Positions 51,479-60,760 of a stretch of 64,000 bases of DNA are shown here, in pieces (the stretch's first letter is position 1; each line of letters begins with the position of its first letter). A program made the position numbers and the translations under genes. Source of the DNA: DAOUMU01 sp034409055 (GTDB taxonomy: Bacteria > Chloroflexota > Anaerolineae > 4572-78 > J111). The notes below the pieces were generated by a model. It searched no databases and was not told the DNA's origin. It saw only the letters and a list, made by a program, of their open reading frames with translations. The DNA lies in NCBI GenBank assembly GCA_034409055.1, contig DAOUMU010000082.1:1-64000 (forward strand), written 5' to 3'.

Positions 51479-53440
51479 TTAGCTTTGAGTAGACGCAACT
51501 GCAGCCCGGAACGCGTTCGATGGACTTTGAGGTACCCCGTCGGGCCTGACTACGTCCGGAGCTGGCGAGTTGGCCCCGACTTGAATCTGCGCCAGCCAGG
51601 ACTGGGAATAAAGACCACCTCGGGCCAGCAGTTCATTATGGCTGCCCGATTCCACAATCTGGCCGTTATGCATAACGTGAATCACATCGGCCTGCATAGC
51701 CGTGGTGAAGCGGTGGGTGATGATGATGGCCGTCTGGTTCTCAACCAGTGTTCGAAATCGGCCCAACCAGTCGGCTTCAGCCCAGGAGTCCATAAAGCTG
51801 GTCGGCTCGTCCAGGACGACGATGTGTGCCTGTCGCAGAAAGGCGCGGGCCAGGGCAATCCGTTGCCACTCGCCCCCACTGAGTTCAGTACCAGCCGCAA
51901 ACCACTTTCCCAGCAGCGTATCGTATCCCTGGGGCAAGCGAGTAATGATCTGGTGGGCTCCAGCGCCTCGGGCTGCGGCTTCAATCTCAACCGCGCCTGG
52001 CGCTGCTGACAAATCCCCCAGGGCAATGTTCTGACCGGCGGTAGCATGATAGAAGACGGGGAATTGGAACAGAACAGTGATCTGGCGATGAAGTTTTTCA
52101 AGCGATAGGCGGCGAATATCAATACCATCCAGTTTAATAGAACCGGCTTCGGGATCATAAAAGCGACATAGGAGTTTGAGCAAGGTACTCTTGCCCGCAC
52201 CGTTAGGGCCAACAATAGCTACAATCTGTCCGGCGGGAATGGTCAAGTTAAAGTCTTGCAAGACCGCTCTCTCGCTCCCTGGATAACGAAATCTGATTTG
52301 TCGAAAGTGGATACCATCTTTCAAAGCGGATGGGGTCGGGAGCGGCTTGGGCGGGTCCACAATTTGGGGTTCCAGCCCCAAAAACTCGAACAGATTCCCC
52401 AGAAATAGACTGTTGCTGTAGATTTGCCCCACATTTCCCAACAGGGAGCGCATCAAATTTTGCCCTCGATTAAAGGCCTGGTAGAAGAGGGCCAGGTCAC
52501 CCAGGGTGCCTTGCCCTTGCAAAACTTGCCAGACCATCCAGGCCATAACGGCCCCAGAAATCAAAACGGCAATAAGGCCGGCCCCCAGTCGAGCCAAACT
52601 CTGATCCCTGGTCAATCGCAACCGCTCGGTCCGCAATCGCTGGCGCAACCCCTGATAGGCCGACTGAAAATGTGACCCCAGGTCGAATAGCCGCAGTTCG
52701 GCGGCAACTGCACCATGCGTCAGCATTGCATCATAGTACTGAGCCCAGCGTCTGTTGGTCGTTGTCTGTTCCCACCAACGGTGGTAACGCCGGTTGAATC
52801 GAAACACCACATAGAGGGCCGGCAAGGTACTAATCAATAAGACAAAAGGCAGCCAAAGACCATATGGAAGCAGGATTGCGGCCATAGCCAGGAGCGTAGT
52901 GCCGTTCTGCAACAAGCCACCTCCACTTTCCAGCAAGGCCAGCGGTCGAGTACTGGCGTCGTTCTGGACCCGGTGCAACCGGTCATAGTAATCTGGCGAT
53001 TCATAGAAGGCCAGATCCACGGCCGTAGACTTTGTGTGGATCACGGCTCTGATGTGATCCTGAATTAACTCCGTCTGGGCTGTGCGGATCCATTCGCTGG
53101 CGCTCTGCAGGAACTCTGTCAGCAATATGATCCCGGCCATCAAGCCGGCCAATATCAACGTTAGCTGAACACTCTCCCATGAACCACGCGCCTCAATAGT
53201 CACCACCAGACTATCGACCAGCAATTTGGTCAGGTAGACTGTGGCTGCCGGCAATCCTCCCTGAACAACCAGCAGAATGACCCAGGCCAGGGTCCAACCT
53301 GGTGCAGCAGTCCAGATCAGACGCAAAGTTTGGGGTAAATAAGATAATTGGGCTGTAAAGTTACATAGCTTGGCCTTCAAGATTTTATTTCCGCTCAGAG
53401 TCAGTTGCTCGCACTGTAATTTACCGTAAGTCAGAGGCAA
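51479..53440 (-). CDS. Lasso peptide ABC exporter (fused permease-ATPase)
   Basis: This 653-aa half-transporter has six membrane helices (about 40-350) and a C-terminal ATPase: Walker A GPNGAGKSTLLKLL, signature ELSGGEWQRIALARAFLR, Walker B IVVLDEPTSFMD and an H-loop histidine (ITHRF). It would act as a dimer. The position in the cluster makes it the D component that exports the mature lasso peptide and gives self-immunity (family knowledge). No peptidase C39 domain is present, as expected. The gene overlaps the kinase gene upstream by 20 bp. The start is TTG 53440. Confidence 0.9.
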   Translation of the reverse strand: MPLTYGKLQCEQLTLSGNKILKAKLCNFTAQLSYLPQTLRLIWTAAPGWTLAWVILLVVQGGLPAATVYLTKLLVDSLVVTIEARGSWESVQLTLILAGLMAGIILLTEFLQSASEWIRTAQTELIQDHIRAVIHTKSTAVDLAFYESPDYYDRLHRVQNDASTRPLALLESGGGLLQNGTTLLAMAAILLPYGLWLPFVLLISTLPALYVVFRFNRRYHRWWEQTTTNRRWAQYYDAMLTHGAVAAELRLFDLGSHFQSAYQGLRQRLRTERLRLTRDQSLARLGAGLIAVLISGAVMAWMVWQVLQGQGTLGDLALFYQAFNRGQNLMRSLLGNVGQIYSNSLFLGNLFEFLGLEPQIVDPPKPLPTPSALKDGIHFRQIRFRYPGSERAVLQDFNLTIPAGQIVAIVGPNGAGKSTLLKLLCRFYDPEAGSIKLDGIDIRRLSLEKLHRQITVLFQFPVFYHATAGQNIALGDLSAAPGAVEIEAAARGAGAHQIITRLPQGYDTLLGKWFAAGTELSGGEWQRIALARAFLRQAHIVVLDEPTSFMDSWAEADWLGRFRTLVENQTAIIITHRFTTAMQADVIHVMHNGQIVESGSHNELLARGGLYSQSWLAQIQVGANSPAPDVVRPDGVPQSPSNAFRAAVASTQS

Positions 53441-54341
53441 GATGTTCTTCCACCAACCGGGTCACATCAGGCAGCGCTGATAGGCTGTCTGGTCTTTCCA
53501 GGCGACAAACGGTTATCTTGTTAACTAAGGCAGCGCACTGAAGAAAATGAGTTGAAAGCCCCAGGGCTTGAAGCAGGTTTATGCCAAATCGAGCTCCATA
53601 CCAGTGAGGCATCAATTCGATCAAAGCCTCGGAGGGGCGGAGGGACTCAATCTTTAGCTCTGGACCTTGGTTGAGCAGATAGATGTACTTGAGCGGGACA
53701 GGCGCTCGTGAAAATCCGGTGATGATGCGATAGCCACGTTTTTCTAACTCGGGGCGAAGCCGGGGTAATGTTTCTGGCACATAGCCGAGTGAAGCGACCG
53801 AGTCAGGCCAAAGTTTTAAGTAGGGAAAGCCTGGCATCGCCATAGGGTCTCCGGTGCGCATATCGACGGCCAGGATATCGTCAGCCAGCAGTTCGTGCCC
53901 TTGAGCGTGGAGGGTGGCAGCCATTATTGACTTGCCCGTCCCCTTCGTCCCCGCAAATGCTACGGCCCGGTCAGATATAGCAACCGTGCTGGCGTGCAAA
54001 ATCACCATCTGTCCCCGTTGATGGAGCAACATGGCCAGAGTTGTACCCAGGATAAAGAGACGCAGCACGCTCTCCTCCACACCCGGAGCAGGATCAATGA
54101 TAATCTCGCGTTCACCGCACACCAGGAACAACCCAATCCCCTGCCAGAAGAGGTAAATCTTTTCAGCACTTGCGTGAATGTGCCTTGCTGCGCCATTTGT
54201 CTCAAACGGCACGGATTTTATTTTTCCAAAGCGGATATTTACATCCGCCTCATTTTCTGCAAATGCTGCCTCGCTGGCGACGAGTTCCGGCAGCGGCAGG
54301 ACAGAGTGGATTCTTAGACCATAGGCAACGTATAAAGACAT
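53421..54341 (-). CDS. HPr-kinase-like lasso peptide kinase
   Basis: This 306-aa protein is related to HPr kinase/phosphorylase in its P-loop half. Walker A is AFAGTKGTGKSIMAATL (about residues 127-143), followed by LLADDILAVD, where HprK has its metal-binding acidic residues. Homologues in clusters such as that of paeninodin phosphorylate the C-terminal serine of the lasso peptide (established for that group). Here the precursor ends in Ser, which fits. It follows the precursor gene by about 200 bp; that gap holds a simple spacer and no other gene. Confidence 0.83.
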   Translation of the reverse strand: MSLYVAYGLRIHSVLPLPELVASEAAFAENEADVNIRFGKIKSVPFETNGAARHIHASAEKIYLFWQGIGLFLVCGEREIIIDPAPGVEESVLRLFILGTTLAMLLHQRGQMVILHASTVAISDRAVAFAGTKGTGKSIMAATLHAQGHELLADDILAVDMRTGDPMAMPGFPYLKLWPDSVASLGYVPETLPRLRPELEKRGYRIITGFSRAPVPLKYIYLLNQGPELKIESLRPSEALIELMPHWYGARFGINLLQALGLSTHFLQCAALVNKITVCRLERPDSLSALPDVTRLVEEHLASDLR

Positions 54342-54548
54342 ACTTTTTTCTTGACTCCCTCGGAAAATGAACCATTTTACCCAGAGTAGATCACTTCTTA
54401 TGTTGGTGTTCCTTCTTCACCGCCGGGTATACAGAGATCGCAAAGATTTTTAGATTTCTCGGCGTTCTCGGCGAATTCGGCAGGGCAGAGGTAAGGCGGA
54501 CCCGTCACAACATAGTAAGGAGTGACTACCCTACTCAAGCGAGAAAAT

Positions 54549-54719
54549 TCAGCTACCCGTCCAACAATAAATGGGGTTACTAAGAAAAGTGTAACCGTCT
54601 GACTCTCCATAGTTTTTGTCACAACCCTCTTGGGTAGTAATCTTCTCTACTGTACCATGAATGATCAAACGGGGCGTATTCCAATTCTTCTTGGGTTGCC
54701 CCTGTTTATTTGTTTGCAA
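54549..54719 (-). CDS. Lasso peptide precursor (56 aa)
   Basis: The TTG at 54719 lies 8 bases behind a perfect AGGAGG. The ATG two codons earlier is only 2 bases from it and so is unlikely. The leader (residues 1 to about 30) has the lasso pattern KKNWNTPRLIIHGTVEKITT, that is an aromatic-x-x-Pro motif and a VEKIT recognition stretch before the cut. The core probably begins in EGCDKNYGESDGYTF and ends SNPIYCWTGS. If Gly32 is residue 1, the ring acceptor is Glu at position 8. If Cys33 is residue 1, Asp at position 9 would serve. Two cysteines remain in the core (or one if the cut follows the first). The last residue is Ser, the expected kinase target. Confidence 0.8.
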   Translation of the reverse strand: MQTNKQGQPKKNWNTPRLIIHGTVEKITTQEGCDKNYGESDGYTFLSNPIYCWTGS

Positions 54720-54802
54720 AGGCATCACCTCCTTTCTTTAACAAATTATCTCGACTGATTATCTCGCCAGTCCAGGTAAAGAAGGTTCATTTCCCGAGGG
54801 AA

Positions 54803-56740
54803 TCAAGGCCGTAAGTTCGACCTCTGCAGCCAAAGGGCCAGGATCACTGCCCCGTAGATGATGAGGGAGTCTTCCTCTGTCTGCATCGGTTGGGAGGCAT
54901 ATCGGCGATAGGCGGCGCGCAATGCTGGCACATCCACATACTCCTGGATGATCTGCGGCTGGCGTAGAATTACCTCATCTAAAGTCCCCCGCTCATAGTC
55001 CAGCAACCGGCGTTTGAAGTTTGGGCTGAGGTTCGCTTTGCGGAATCGCCATTGTACCTCTTCGGGAAGAATACCGGCCATGGCGCGGCGCATAATTACT
55101 CGCGACCAGCCCTGGTGAAGTTTTTGATCGGGGGGCAGGGCCAGGCAAAACTCGATCAATCGCCGGTCGAAGAAGGGGTAGCGGGCTTCGAGTGAAAAGG
55201 CCGCAGCGGCCTTGTCGGCCAATTCCAGGGTGTACGGAATTAGGGCGGAGGTGAGGCTATACCAATGCATCGCTCTGGCGGTACGCGCTGGTCCAGATCC
55301 ATTACCCAGCAAAGTTCGAGCGCGTTCCGCCAGTCCAACACGCTCGGCTAGAAGAGGGTTGATTGCCTTGTTGTCAACCCACGTTGGCCGGGGGCGTCCC
55401 CGCAACAGTCGCCAGATCTGGATGGCGAACTCTGGGATTAGAGGTCTAAAGCCATATCGCCAGATGATCCGCCGAGGCGGGAAAGCGGCATTAGATTGTT
55501 TTGAAAGGGCCGTGGCCTCCGTGGCCAGAGTTTTCCACCGGCCTGTACGGGCGAGTTCTGCCAGATACCCCAGGCCGTGAGATATGGTGGTATCGCCATC
55601 GAGTCCATCCAGGAAGACACGAACATTATGCTGGCGGGCAGCGTTATAGAGCGCCCAATGCATATACAAGTTCGGAGCCAGGATGGCCTCATCCTGGTGC
55701 CAGAGGACCCGCTCCAGATCGGCCAGGGGGCTGAGACGGTCGGCCTGGACATAGTGAGGCTCAAACCCACCTATAGCCAGAACCGCGTTGATATAGTGAC
55801 GCTCATCAATCTTTGGCAGGTCTACTTCCGGCAGGCCCGGAAAGATGGCCGAGAAGGTATGCAGACGCCGCTCCCCTTCTACTGCCAGCAGTTTGCGGGC
55901 CGTACAGGCGATTGAGGAGGAGTCCAAACCACCGCTTAATGTAGAGCCTACCGGGAAGTCGCTGCGCAGACGGCAGCGTATGGTCTCGGTGAAGATTTCG
56001 CGAAAAGCTTCGGCATATTCCTCATCTGAAGACAACCGTACTTCGCGGGAGAGGTCTAAGGACCAATAAGATCGGAGCTGTGTTTCCCCACGGCCTACTG
56101 TTAAGCTATGGGCTGCAGGCAACCGAAGGATGTCCCGGTAAAAAGTAATAACCTTGTCTTCAAAGATTCTGGCCAGGTGGTCTGCCACCCTAACCTCATT
56201 GAGTTGGCGCGGCACATCTGGCAGGCAGAAAAGGGCCTTGATTTCGGAGGCAAAGACAAAAATCCGACCTGGACAATGATGGTAATAAAAAGGCTTAACC
56301 CCCATTGGATCCCTGGCGCAGAAGAGTTTCTGTCTCCGTCTATCCCAAATGGCGAAGGCAAAGTCGCCCAAGAGATGCTCCGGGCAATGTTCGCCCCATT
56401 TTTCGTAGGCGGCCAAAATCAGTTGGCTATCGGCAATCTCTTGAGGAGGGCGGTCAGTGAGGTCCAGGGCAGTGATGAGTTCTTCTCGATTGTCGATACG
56501 GGCGTCAGCAGTGAGAACCAGCTCATCAGTCCGATTCGCCACAGGGAGTCGCTCACTCAGGGACTCGGGGGTTGTCCAGAGTATTCGGTGTCCCAAACCC
56601 ACCGGTCCTTGGTTAGGGGCTGTAGGCCAGATACCTGCCCCGTCCGGTCCCCGGTGGGTAAGGCTGGCCACCATCCGTTCGATATCTGTGCGCTCCACCG
56701 GCCGGCCATCGAGACAATATACCCCACTGATCGCGCTCAT
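54803..56740 (-). CDS. Lasso cyclase (asparagine-synthetase-like C protein)
   Basis: This 645-aa protein begins MSAISGVYCLDGRPV. The N-terminal nucleophile cysteine of real glutaminases is missing (Ser2 instead), as is usual for lasso cyclases. The synthetase domain has the PP-loop STLSGGLDSSSIACTA near 250-265, which adenylates the ring Asp/Glu before macrolactam formation. The ATG overlaps the TGA of B2, and the precursor gene follows 83 bp downstream. The length is typical. Confidence 0.92.
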   Translation of the reverse strand: MSAISGVYCLDGRPVERTDIERMVASLTHRGPDGAGIWPTAPNQGPVGLGHRILWTTPESLSERLPVANRTDELVLTADARIDNREELITALDLTDRPPQEIADSQLILAAYEKWGEHCPEHLLGDFAFAIWDRRRQKLFCARDPMGVKPFYYHHCPGRIFVFASEIKALFCLPDVPRQLNEVRVADHLARIFEDKVITFYRDILRLPAAHSLTVGRGETQLRSYWSLDLSREVRLSSDEEYAEAFREIFTETIRCRLRSDFPVGSTLSGGLDSSSIACTARKLLAVEGERRLHTFSAIFPGLPEVDLPKIDERHYINAVLAIGGFEPHYVQADRLSPLADLERVLWHQDEAILAPNLYMHWALYNAARQHNVRVFLDGLDGDTTISHGLGYLAELARTGRWKTLATEATALSKQSNAAFPPRRIIWRYGFRPLIPEFAIQIWRLLRGRPRPTWVDNKAINPLLAERVGLAERARTLLGNGSGPARTARAMHWYSLTSALIPYTLELADKAAAAFSLEARYPFFDRRLIEFCLALPPDQKLHQGWSRVIMRRAMAGILPEEVQWRFRKANLSPNFKRRLLDYERGTLDEVILRQPQIIQEYVDVPALRAAYRRYASQPMQTEEDSLIIYGAVILALWLQRSNLRP

Positions 56741-57165
56741 AGGTTTTCTCTCTCCAAAGGCGGCATCAGGCTATAGCGCGAAAGGTCTTCTAAGCCACCG
56801 AATACGATCTGGCCCTCCTGACTTTCCACCCAGGCGTGGGCCTGTAATTGCCCTGCCTCGCTCCGGGTGACACCGATGCGGAGGCTGGCCGGATGACCGC
56901 ATCGACCAAGCAGCACTTGCGCGGCCAGGGCCCGGGTGAGACAGGTGGTCAGGGGCACGTATCGACTGGCCACTGTCACAGCCCAGACAACTCTATCAAT
57001 CGGGACCTGTTTGGTCGCTTGGGTTATTCTGGTCAGGCGTCGCCGCAAGGTCTGGAACGAAAGCAGCCACAATCCCAACCTGACCGCCCCGAGCAGAAAC
57101 ACCGCCTGGATCAGGAGATGTCGATCCGTCGAGGGTAGGCATAGGAATTTATACATCCGTTGCAT
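56737..57165 (-). CDS. Lasso peptide leader protease B2 (transglutaminase-like)
   Basis: This 142-aa cysteine protease of the lasso B2 type has an N-terminal helix with hydrophobic stretch (LLIQAVFLLGAVRLGLWLLS) and a transglutaminase-like core. The catalytic Cys lies in YVPLTTCLTRALAAQ and the His in QAHAWVES, followed by IVFGG. It cuts the leader from the precursor. It overlaps B1 by 17 bp and the cyclase by 4 bp, so the three proteins are likely made in equal amounts. Confidence 0.9.
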   Translation of the reverse strand: MQRMYKFLCLPSTDRHLLIQAVFLLGAVRLGLWLLSFQTLRRRLTRITQATKQVPIDRVVWAVTVASRYVPLTTCLTRALAAQVLLGRCGHPASLRIGVTRSEAGQLQAHAWVESQEGQIVFGGLEDLSRYSLMPPLERENL

Positions 57166-57463
57166 CTTTGACCTCTATGAGCCTCCGGGCTGCCAGTTCC
57201 TGGAGGAGCGTCAAAATCTCGCGCTCACAGCGGTCGAAGGCAACTTCGTATTCCTCCAGGAGAATGTCCCGGATGTCGCTGACAGTCCTTGGTTCCTGAA
57301 TCAGACTCCAGATCCGGCTTCCTACAGCATCCAGGCCATAATACGTCCCGGACTTGAGGTCTAAGATAACCACCTCGTCGGCCAAATCGGCTGAGGTTTG
57401 GTCTTTAGCTGCTACAACGGTTGAATACTTAGAGACCGGGCGCGTCAACTCTGGAGAATCCAT
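57149..57463 (-). CDS. Lasso peptide B1 (PqqD-like RRE)
   Basis: This 104-aa protein has the PqqD/RRE winged-helix fold. The motif DLADEVVILDLKSGTYYGLDAVGSRIW is followed by helices (LLEEYEVAFDRCEREILTLL). RRE proteins bind the leader, here the NWNTPRLI stretch, and hand the precursor to B2 and the cyclase. It is the first gene of the strict lasso block. 129 bp separate it from the NAD-synthase-like gene, enough for a promoter. Confidence 0.9.
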   Translation of the reverse strand: MDSPELTRPVSKYSTVVAAKDQTSADLADEVVILDLKSGTYYGLDAVGSRIWSLIQEPRTVSDIRDILLEEYEVAFDRCEREILTLLQELAARRLIEVKDATDV

Positions 57464-57592
57464 GCTTTTCCTCCTGAAAAATTTGTTTAGTTTGCTGCTA
57501 CTCTGTAACAGAATTTGGCTTGTCTACGAGCCGGTGCTGATTTGACCCCTGGTGGAGTACCCAAACGGTCACAAAAAAACAGGATGTACCTG

Positions 57593-58582
57593 TCAGCCGC
57601 GGTGGTCACTCTCGGCAATACCCAGCGGCGGCATACGCAGGTATTCGGTGGTGCGTTGCTTGCGGGTGAAATCGTCGAAGGCACGCTGTACCTGGACTTC
57701 GGTTAGCCCCATTACCTGTGCTACCTCCGAAATCGGCACGTCGTGCTCCTGCGCATACCATAAAAGGTCCATCGTTTCAAAGGGAAGGCGGAAGAAGAAC
57801 TCCTGCTGCGTGCTGGGGGCACTGTAGGTGTCGGTCGTCGGTGGACGTTCCCGAATCTCCTGGGGCACATCAAGGTGCTCTGCCAGTTGGTACACCTGAG
57901 TCTTAAATAGATGGGCGATGGGTTTCACATCCACCCCTCCATCGCCGTGTTTTACGAAGAAGCCTTGATCGTGTTCGTTTTTGTTGGCGGTGCCAACCAC
58001 GGCGTAGTTGCGCAGTTCCGCGTGGTAATAGAGCATCGCCATCCGGGTCCGCTGTTTGAAATTGGAAGCAGCCACGATTTGGAAGTACTCGCGGAGGGAC
58101 AATCGTTTGTTTTTCTCTTCTCCATCGGGAGCAATGATGGTTAACGAGAAGATGTTGAGGGTGCTCTCGTCCAGCACGTTTTGCGGCAGTACGATCTTGG
58201 TCTTGTAACCAGTAGCGGCGTCATATTCTGGAAAGACGCGCTGGATGGCCTCATCGCGGCGGAGGTAGCAGTCAAAGCCTTCGAGGACGGGTGTAATGTC
58301 CTCCAGGACTGGTTCCACATCATAGTGATGGGCTACCTGGCGAGCCAACGTTTCACTGTCTGGGTCAGAGTCCTTCTCCGGCATAATGATGGCAGCAACC
58401 CGGCGCGGGCCAAAGGCACGTACGCACAGGGCCAGCACCACGGAGGAGTCTACCCCACCGCTAATACCGACCGCCCCCCCACGGCGGCGTATTACTTTGC
58501 TCACGTTGTTACGTAGCATCGAGACGAGGCGGTCCGTTTCGGCTGCTGGGTCTATATCGAGAACGTGTTTACCAAAGCTCAT
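57593..58582 (-). CDS. NAD synthase-like ammonia ligase
   Basis: This 329-aa protein has the PP-loop GISGGVDSSVVLALC (residues about 37-51) and MPEKDSDPDSETLA, GTANKNE, DQGFFVKHGDGGVDVKPIAHL, as in NadE-type NAD synthases. The glutaminase domain of long NadE is missing. An added C-terminal stretch (KQRTTEYLRMPPLGI) is seen. In this place, between an asparagine synthase and a lasso block, it may amidate another substrate than deamido-NAD (inference); ordinary NAD synthesis is the simple alternative. Confidence 0.8.
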   Translation of the reverse strand: MSFGKHVLDIDPAAETDRLVSMLRNNVSKVIRRRGGAVGISGGVDSSVVLALCVRAFGPRRVAAIIMPEKDSDPDSETLARQVAHHYDVEPVLEDITPVLEGFDCYLRRDEAIQRVFPEYDAATGYKTKIVLPQNVLDESTLNIFSLTIIAPDGEEKNKRLSLREYFQIVAASNFKQRTRMAMLYYHAELRNYAVVGTANKNEHDQGFFVKHGDGGVDVKPIAHLFKTQVYQLAEHLDVPQEIRERPPTTDTYSAPSTQQEFFFRLPFETMDLLWYAQEHDVPISEVAQVMGLTEVQVQRAFDDFTRKQRTTEYLRMPPLGIAESDHRG

Positions 58583-58628
58583 TTTGCCTTCCTTTTCCTG
58601 GAGCTTCCAAAAATCCGGGGGCCTGATT

Positions 58629-60686
58629 TTACGCTCCCTGGACTACCCCACGTCCAACGTAGACTTTCATGTCGTCGGCTTCGGAGAGAGGCGGTGGCAT
58701 CTTGAAATCAGTCACAAATTGCAGGTGGACAAGCTGGCTAGAAAGGATACCGACCAGGGCCATGTCGTCAGTCTCGCTCAGGCGCATCCCCCGGTCGATC
58801 TTTCGCACCAGTTGACTCACGGCCGCCGGTTTGAAGAGACCGGTCGCCTTCACTTGCTCCGGCGACAGCAGCTCGCGAACGTAATCGGGGGTTGCGTTAT
58901 GTCTCTTCCCCGTCTCTCCTCTTGGGAGGGGGAAGAAGCTGCGGTGGATGGGAGCCCGGTAGGGTCGCTTGGGTCGGCGCCAGATTTCATCGGGCAGCCA
59001 TTCTCGGGCCAACTGCTTGAGTAAATACTTTTCGGTCAGACCACGCAGCTTGAGACGTGGGGGCAAGCGGTTGCAAAACGCCACCACCCGTTGGTCCAGG
59101 AAGGGGAAACGTCCTTCCACGGAATGGGCCAGCGCCACCCGGTCTCCCTGGGATGACAGCAGGTATTGGGACAGGAAGATGGTGACCTCCAGGTATTGAG
59201 CGCGGTGCAGTGGATCCCAATGAATGAAGTTCGGGGGATAGTAGATACCCCGTGTTGCGGAGACACCGGAATCTCGGGTTGCTTGACACAAGTCGTCGGA
59301 AAAGAAACGCTTAGCACGGCTGGTGTTCCGCCAACGGATGGCGTGGGAATAATCGGGTGCGTCTACGTCGGTCAATCCCTGGCGGAAGAAGGCAGCCAGG
59401 TAAGCGCCGTGCCCGCTGGACAGTTCGGAAATGTAGGGATAGAGCCGTTTGAGCAGGAGGGGACGATAACTCGACTCCGGCTGCCGGGCCCAAAATCGCC
59501 GGACTTTGGCCTCTTTAAAGATGTTGTAGCCGGCCAGAAACTCGTCGGCTCCCTCACCGGTCAGCACCACTTTAAAGCGGTGGTCATGCACCAGTTTAGA
59601 CAGTAAGAAGAGGGGGGCAGGCGACGTACGCATGAGGGGTGTTTCGGTATGCCAGACGACGTCGGGGAAGACGCGGCCGATGTCGGTATAGGTGGCATCA
59701 ATGACCTGGTGGTCGGTACCCAGGAAGCGGGCCATCTGTCGCTGGTATTCGCTCTCGTCGAAATCAGGGTCGCTGAAGGCGATGGAGAAGGTATCCAGAC
59801 GGTTGCTGGTATGGTTGCGGATGATAGCGGCGATGGTGGACGAGTCTACGCCTCCGCTCAGGTAGGCGCCGACGGGTACATCGGCCCGCAGACGGATGCG
59901 GGTGGCATCCACCAGCAACTCCCGGAACTCGACCAGGTAGTCCTCCAACGCCCACTGGTCGGCGTTAGACGAGGAGTACTCTTCTGGGGGGGCGGGCACT
60001 GTTGTCTCAGGGAAGTTCAATTCCCAGTATCGTTCGACGGCCACCTCCTCCTGGTGGGCTAGCAGGTAGTGGCCAGGCGGCACCTCTCGGATGTCACGAA
60101 AAATAGTGCGCGGCGAGAGGGTACTCCAAAAGGTAAAAATTTGGTTGAGGGCCACCGGGTCTATCTCGGCCTGGATACGAGGGTCGGCCAGGATGGCTTT
60201 GATTTCGGAACCGAAGATGAGGGCGCTGTCGGTCAAGATGTAGAAGAGGGGGCGGATGCCCAGCCGGTCGCGGGCCAGGAAGAGGGTTTGCCGACGGGTA
60301 TCCCAGATGGCGATGGCGAACTGGCCGTTGAGGTGCGCCAGGCAGCGGGGGCCAAAGTCTTCGTACAGATGCAGGATGACCTCGGTGTCGGTATGAGTAG
60401 CAAAGCGGTGGCCGCGTGCCTCCAATTCGGGGCGCAACTCGACGTAGTTGAAAATCTCGCCGTTGAAGACGATCCACAGGGTCTCATCTTCATTGGTGAG
60501 GGGTTGCTGGCCGCTGGCCAGGTCGATGATACTCAGGCGAGCGTTACCCAGTCCTACCCGATCGTCCAGGTAAAGGCCAAACTGATCCGGTCCGCGATGG
60601 CGGATCATAGCCAGCATCTGGCGCAGGGTGGCTTCCTCGATAGGGGAAGAGGCTTTTAGGTTCAGTGTTCCAACAATGCCGCACAT
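58629..60686 (-). CDS. asnB: Asparagine synthase-type amidotransferase with intact glutaminase
   Basis: This 685-aa protein begins MCGIVGTLNLK, with the N-terminal nucleophile Cys2 present, unlike the lasso cyclase downstream. The synthetase domain has the PP-loop GAYLSGGVDSSTIAAI. It could transfer glutamine-derived ammonia to an acid. With the acyl-CoA ligase and carrier protein upstream it resembles amidotransferases of surface-polymer or small natural product clusters rather than plain asparagine synthesis (inference from neighbours). Confidence 0.85.
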   Translation of the reverse strand: MCGIVGTLNLKASSPIEEATLRQMLAMIRHRGPDQFGLYLDDRVGLGNARLSIIDLASGQQPLTNEDETLWIVFNGEIFNYVELRPELEARGHRFATHTDTEVILHLYEDFGPRCLAHLNGQFAIAIWDTRRQTLFLARDRLGIRPLFYILTDSALIFGSEIKAILADPRIQAEIDPVALNQIFTFWSTLSPRTIFRDIREVPPGHYLLAHQEEVAVERYWELNFPETTVPAPPEEYSSSNADQWALEDYLVEFRELLVDATRIRLRADVPVGAYLSGGVDSSTIAAIIRNHTSNRLDTFSIAFSDPDFDESEYQRQMARFLGTDHQVIDATYTDIGRVFPDVVWHTETPLMRTSPAPLFLLSKLVHDHRFKVVLTGEGADEFLAGYNIFKEAKVRRFWARQPESSYRPLLLKRLYPYISELSSGHGAYLAAFFRQGLTDVDAPDYSHAIRWRNTSRAKRFFSDDLCQATRDSGVSATRGIYYPPNFIHWDPLHRAQYLEVTIFLSQYLLSSQGDRVALAHSVEGRFPFLDQRVVAFCNRLPPRLKLRGLTEKYLLKQLAREWLPDEIWRRPKRPYRAPIHRSFFPLPRGETGKRHNATPDYVRELLSPEQVKATGLFKPAAVSQLVRKIDRGMRLSETDDMALVGILSSQLVHLQFVTDFKMPPPLSEADDMKVYVGRGVVQGA

Positions 60687-60760
60687 TACACCATTCCAAA
60701 CTGGGTACTGCTACTCTGTATTCCTCACTCGTTACCCGTTACGCATCACTCGTTAGTGGT

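Noticed and set aside
54398..54622. 74-codon minus-strand frame as lasso precursor
   Set aside because: It overlaps the better candidate in another phase, has no ribosome binding site, and its sequence lacks leader and core motifs.
57593..58582. NAD-synthase-like gene as part of the core lasso machinery
   Set aside because: Known lasso synthesis needs only precursor, B1, B2 and cyclase. I list it as a neighbour with uncertain role instead.
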